A stretch of DNA of 64,000 nt from JBFWRK01 sp050248955. GTDB taxonomy: Bacteria; Actinomycetota; Acidimicrobiia; Acidimicrobiales; Ilumatobacteraceae. Positions 61,174 to 64,000 of this stretch are shown one piece after another. Below the pieces are notes generated by a model that worked only from the letters and a program-made list of their open reading frames with translations, was not told where the DNA came from and made no database searches. The stretch spans positions 1 through 64,000 of the forward strand of contig JBFWRK010000016.1 in the NCBI GenBank assembly GCA_050248955.1, in the 5' to 3' direction. Position 1 is the stretch's first letter. Every line of letters starts with the position of its first letter. The translations under genes were made by a program, and so were the position numbers.

Positions 61174-63713
61174 CGTGCACGCTCCAGGACGGCCACCGGG
61201 AGATGCTCCGTCAACGCGGCGACCGACACGGCGCCGGGACCGCGCACCGTGCCGGTCATGACGTCGTGCCACGAGCCGCGAGGCAACTGAACCGTCGTGG
61301 TCTGGCGCAGCTCGCCACCGGTCAGCGGGAACCGCGGCACGACGACGAGCACGTCGCCGCGCCGGAACGCGATGGCAACGCTCGGCTCGGGTCCCTCGAC
61401 CTCGATCGCCCGGTAGACGGACGTCGTGAAGCACGCCGGGTGCCGCCGCCGGAGGCCGAGCAGCGCGTGGAGCAGCGACAGCTTCGTCCTGCCCGGGTCG
61501 TCACACGCCACCCAGCGCGCGTCGTCTTCACCTCGGTCGTCGGCAACCCCTCCGCCGGCCGCGGCGTCGACGAGGAGCGAGCGGCGGAGGTCGAAGTCCA
61601 CCGGCCGGCGGTTGTCGGGGTCGACGAGTGAGTCGTCCCACAGCTCGGTGCCCTGGTACGTGTCCGGGAAGCCGGGAAGGGTCGCCCGCAGCGTCAGCAG
61701 GGCGAGCGAGTTCGCCCGTCCGGCCGGCCCGATGCGCCGCACGTACTCGTCGAGCACCGTGCGGGCCTCGCGCTCGGACGTCAGCGCCTCGACGAATCGC
61801 TGCACCGCCGCTTCGAGCTCTTCGTCCGGCGCGAGCCAGCTCGTGCGCTGCTTCGCCTCCCTGATCGACTTGAGCACGACGGGCCACAACCGGTCGGCTG
61901 CGATCGGCCAGGCACCGAACGCGGTCTGATACACGAACCACTCCACGCCGGGCGCGTCCGGCAGCACGGGCGCGAGCACCGCGTCGAGGCGTTGCACCAC
62001 CTCCGCCCAACCGGCCGGGTCCTCGGCGAGCACGGCGAGCCGGGCGCGCACGTCCTCGGAGCGCTTCGTGTCGTGCGTCGAGGTCGTGAGCATCGAGCGC
62101 GGCCAGCTCCGAGCTTGCTGCGCGGCCCACCAGTGCACCGTCTCGGGCCGGACCGAGAACGTCGCGGGATCGTGACCCACGTCGTTGAGCGCGAGCAGCC
62201 GCGTCGAGCGGTACAGCGCGGTGTCCTCGACGCCCTTCGCCATCACGGGCCCGCTGAGCTGCTGGAAGCGGAGCGCAAACTCGACTGCAGCAGTTCCGCT
62301 GGTCTCCAACGTCAGCGCCGCAGCGATGAACTCGAGCAATGCCGGATCGAGCTCGGGATGGTGCTCCGCCGCCGTCGTGACCGCGAGTTGGATCACATGG
62401 CGATCGGCGGCCGAGACGTCCGGCGACCCGTCGTCGCGAGCGCGCACGTAGGTGCGGTAGCGGGGGAACGACGACACCACCGCGACCACCGCGCGGCGAG
62501 CTTCCTCGACGCTCGTGTCGCGGTGACGGGGGTCGTCGAGCAGGAGCTCGTGCAGCAGGTTCGTCAACCGCGCCACGTCGCTGCCGAGCAACGAGTCGGC
62601 GACCTCTTCGCGCGCGAGCCGGGCGTGCTCGTCGAACGTCAGGTCGTCGCCGCTGCGAGCGCGGTACAGCTCGTCGAGCGCGGCTTCCCCGCGAGGGTCG
62701 ACGAGGAACGGTGTCAGCACCGCAGCCGCGTCGTATCCGGTGGTGCCTTCGACCGGCCAGCTCGTCTGCAACCGCTCGCGTCCGACGAGGATCTTCTCCA
62801 CGCCGATCCACGCGTCCGGCGCGAGTGAGCGGAGCGCGTGGCTGTATGCCCATGGATCGCGCAGGCCGTCGACGTGGTCGACCCGCAGGCCGTCGACCAG
62901 ACCCTCGTCGACGAGCCGCCGGACGAGACGGTGGCTGCGCTCGAACACGGCCGGGTCGGACGTGCGGAGCGCGACGAGCGAGTCGACGTCGAAGAACCGC
63001 CGGTACCCGAGCTCGTGATCGGCCATCCGCCACCGCGCCGGTCGGTAGTGCTGTGCGTCGACGAGCGCGAGCAGTCGGTCGGGATCCGCGTTGAGCGCTT
63101 CCAGGCGGCGGAGCAGCGACGCGGTGTCATCCTTGGCGACACCGGCGAGCACCTCGGCCACGGTCTCGGGTGAGAGCGGCAAGCGGGTGCTGCCGGCGAG
63201 CTCGAGCAGGACGAGCTCGTCGCCGTCCTCGTCAGGGACGACGCGCACGCGGCCCTCGCCGATCTCGACGCCGATGTGGTCGCCGAGGATCGGCAGCAGC
63301 AAGCGGCCGTCCGCCTCGGCGCCCCAGTCGATGTCGAACCACTCGGCGCTCGAGCTGTCACGACCGAACTGGAGGACATCACGCCACCACCGGTTCGCCG
63401 GTGTGGCGGCCATGTGGTGGGGGACGATGTCGACGATGATGCGCACGCCCGCGCCTCGGCACGACTCGGCGAGCGCCCGGAACCCGCGCTCGCCGCCGAG
63501 CGCGGAGGAGAACGCTGTCGGGTCGACGACGTCGTAGCCGTGGGTGCTGCCGGCGACCGCCTCGAACGGGGGCGAGAGGTAGAGGTGACTGATGCCGAGC
63601 TCCGCGAGGTACGGGACGACGCGCTCGGCATCGGCGAACGTGAACCCCTCGTGGAGCTGGAGCCGGTACGAGCCGACGATGTGGCGATCGGCCTCGGTCT
63701 CACGCTCGCTCAT
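61170..63713 (-). CDS. treY: Malto-oligosyltrehalose synthase
   Basis: 847 residues. Converts the reducing end of glucan chains into a trehalose unit. TYRLQLHEGFTFADAE-like opening (here SYRLQLHEGFTFADAERV), ISHLYLSPPFEAVAGSTHGYD, GLRVDHVDGLRDPWAY (nucleophile Asp), WIGVEKILVGRE (acid Glu) and TSTHDTKRSEDVRARL (Asp) are intact. ATG 63713 overlaps the glgX/treX stop. The long insert typical of TreY is present. Confidence 0.96.
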   Translation of the reverse strand: MSERETEADRHIVGSYRLQLHEGFTFADAERVVPYLAELGISHLYLSPPFEAVAGSTHGYDVVDPTAFSSALGGERGFRALAESCRGAGVRIIVDIVPHHMAATPANRWWRDVLQFGRDSSSAEWFDIDWGAEADGRLLLPILGDHIGVEIGEGRVRVVPDEDGDELVLLELAGSTRLPLSPETVAEVLAGVAKDDTASLLRRLEALNADPDRLLALVDAQHYRPARWRMADHELGYRRFFDVDSLVALRTSDPAVFERSHRLVRRLVDEGLVDGLRVDHVDGLRDPWAYSHALRSLAPDAWIGVEKILVGRERLQTSWPVEGTTGYDAAAVLTPFLVDPRGEAALDELYRARSGDDLTFDEHARLAREEVADSLLGSDVARLTNLLHELLLDDPRHRDTSVEEARRAVVAVVSSFPRYRTYVRARDDGSPDVSAADRHVIQLAVTTAAEHHPELDPALLEFIAAALTLETSGTAAVEFALRFQQLSGPVMAKGVEDTALYRSTRLLALNDVGHDPATFSVRPETVHWWAAQQARSWPRSMLTTSTHDTKRSEDVRARLAVLAEDPAGWAEVVQRLDAVLAPVLPDAPGVEWFVYQTAFGAWPIAADRLWPVVLKSIREAKQRTSWLAPDEELEAAVQRFVEALTSEREARTVLDEYVRRIGPAGRANSLALLTLRATLPGFPDTYQGTELWDDSLVDPDNRRPVDFDLRRSLLVDAAAGGGVADDRGEDDARWVACDDPGRTKLSLLHALLGLRRRHPACFTTSVYRAIEVEGPEPSVAIAFRRGDVLVVVPRFPLTGGELRQTTTVQLPRGSWHDVMTGTVRGPGAVSVAALTEHLPVAVLERAR

Positions 63714-64000
63714 GAGCGGCCGGCGAGGACCATCATCGAGCGGGATTCGAGCTGGAGCTCACCACCGGCCTTCGCTTCCCGACCGGTCGCGCCGACCGTG
63801 CCGGCCTCGGTGTCGACGACGATCTCCCACCGGGCCGGTGTGACCTCGCTCGGCACGATGAACGTCAACGGTTCCGCGCTCGCGTTGATGACGATCAGGA
63901 AGGAGTCGTCGTCGACCCGCTCGCCTCGGCGGTCGACATCGATCGCGGTGCCGTTCAGGCGCATCACGAGCGCCTTCGCGAAGCCCTCGTTCCAGTCCTC
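63710..64000 (-). CDS. glgX: Glycogen debranching enzyme GlgX/TreX, C-terminal part
   Basis: Only the last 96 codons are in the window; the gene runs past base 64000. VMRLNGTAIDVDRRGERVDD and SFLIVINASAEPLTFIVP are the C-terminal beta-domain of GlgX, preceded by EDWNEGFAKAL. It supplies linear chains by removing branches, completing the TreX-TreY-TreZ set. Stop overlaps treY as ATGA. Confidence 0.9.
   Translation of the reverse strand, partial: EDWNEGFAKALVMRLNGTAIDVDRRGERVDDDSFLIVINASAEPLTFIVPSEVTPARWEIVVDTEAGTVGATGREAKAGGELQLESRSMMVLAGRS

Overview
The window is one high-GC, densely packed bacterial chromosome segment. A WhiB-family iron-sulfur regulator, F420/flavin luciferase-like oxidoreductases, tandem ArsA-type ATPases, Ku plus an ATP-dependent ligase, SigF/SigB-type sigma factors with SpoIIE/RsbW/STAS partners, and many start codons sitting 6-9 bases after a TANNNT box all point to an actinomycete. 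An Acidimicrobiia (Ilumatobacter-like) origin is my best inference, but no 16S rRNA is present to settle it. I see no rRNA, CRISPR array, insertion sequence or prophage.

Layout. 0-6.9 kb: housekeeping metabolism (3-hydroxyacyl-CoA dehydrogenase, MOSC protein, S51-like hydrolase, cyclophilin, aspartokinase with an internal beta-subunit start, aspartate-semialdehyde dehydrogenase, MazG-like pyrophosphohydrolase). 7.0-10.7 kb: an accessory-looking patch with tRNA-Pro, an orphan receiver protein, a MazEF-type toxin-antitoxin pair with an iterated operator, a frameshifted DinB/DUF664 gene, a VOC protein, a RibD-like reductase and a 650-base gene-free stretch with an inverted-repeat array. 10.7-18.1 kb: tandem ArsA ATPases divergent from an NfeD protein, a methyltransferase, glycerol-3-phosphate dehydrogenase, WhiB and an alpha/beta hydrolase. 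18.1-21.1 kb: selA-selB. 21.2-25.3 kb: small membrane proteins, a NUDIX protein, and an Fe-S biogenesis group (Mrp, a SufR-like regulator, an A-type carrier). 25.3-33.7 kb: a Tat lipoprotein, a Ser/Asn-repeat surface protein, a DUF6065-like protein, a shortened xanthine-dehydrogenase-type fusion, a luciferase-like oxidoreductase, a DinB protein, a GlxA-type AraC regulator and an exported serine protease. 33.9-38.8 kb: tRNA-Ala, Ku, a coiled-coil protein and a membrane GGDEF-EAL protein. 38.7-44.7 kb: a complete mrpABCDEFG antiporter operon. 44.8-46.4 kb: amt and a PII protein.

46.6-64 kb is the most coherent region and looks like a stress-response island. It holds two RsbW-type kinases, Dps, STAS proteins, a CHASE3-HAMP-SpoIIE phosphatase and two SigB/SigF-type sigma factors. 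It also holds two paralogous RsbW-fold proteins that have lost their ATP-binding boxes; one is translationally coupled to a sigma factor. A divergent carbohydrate operon (glycosyltransferase, amylo-1,6-glucosidase) and a trehalose operon (glgX/treX-treY-treZ) ending in an ATP-dependent DNA ligase follow. The inferred theme is that partner-switched sigma factors steer DNA protection, redox enzymes and compatible-solute supply.

Transcript structure is recurrent: more than ten genes have a TANNNT -10-like box 6-9 bases before the start codon (leaderless mRNAs), while operon-internal genes use 4-base ATGA/GTGA overlaps.
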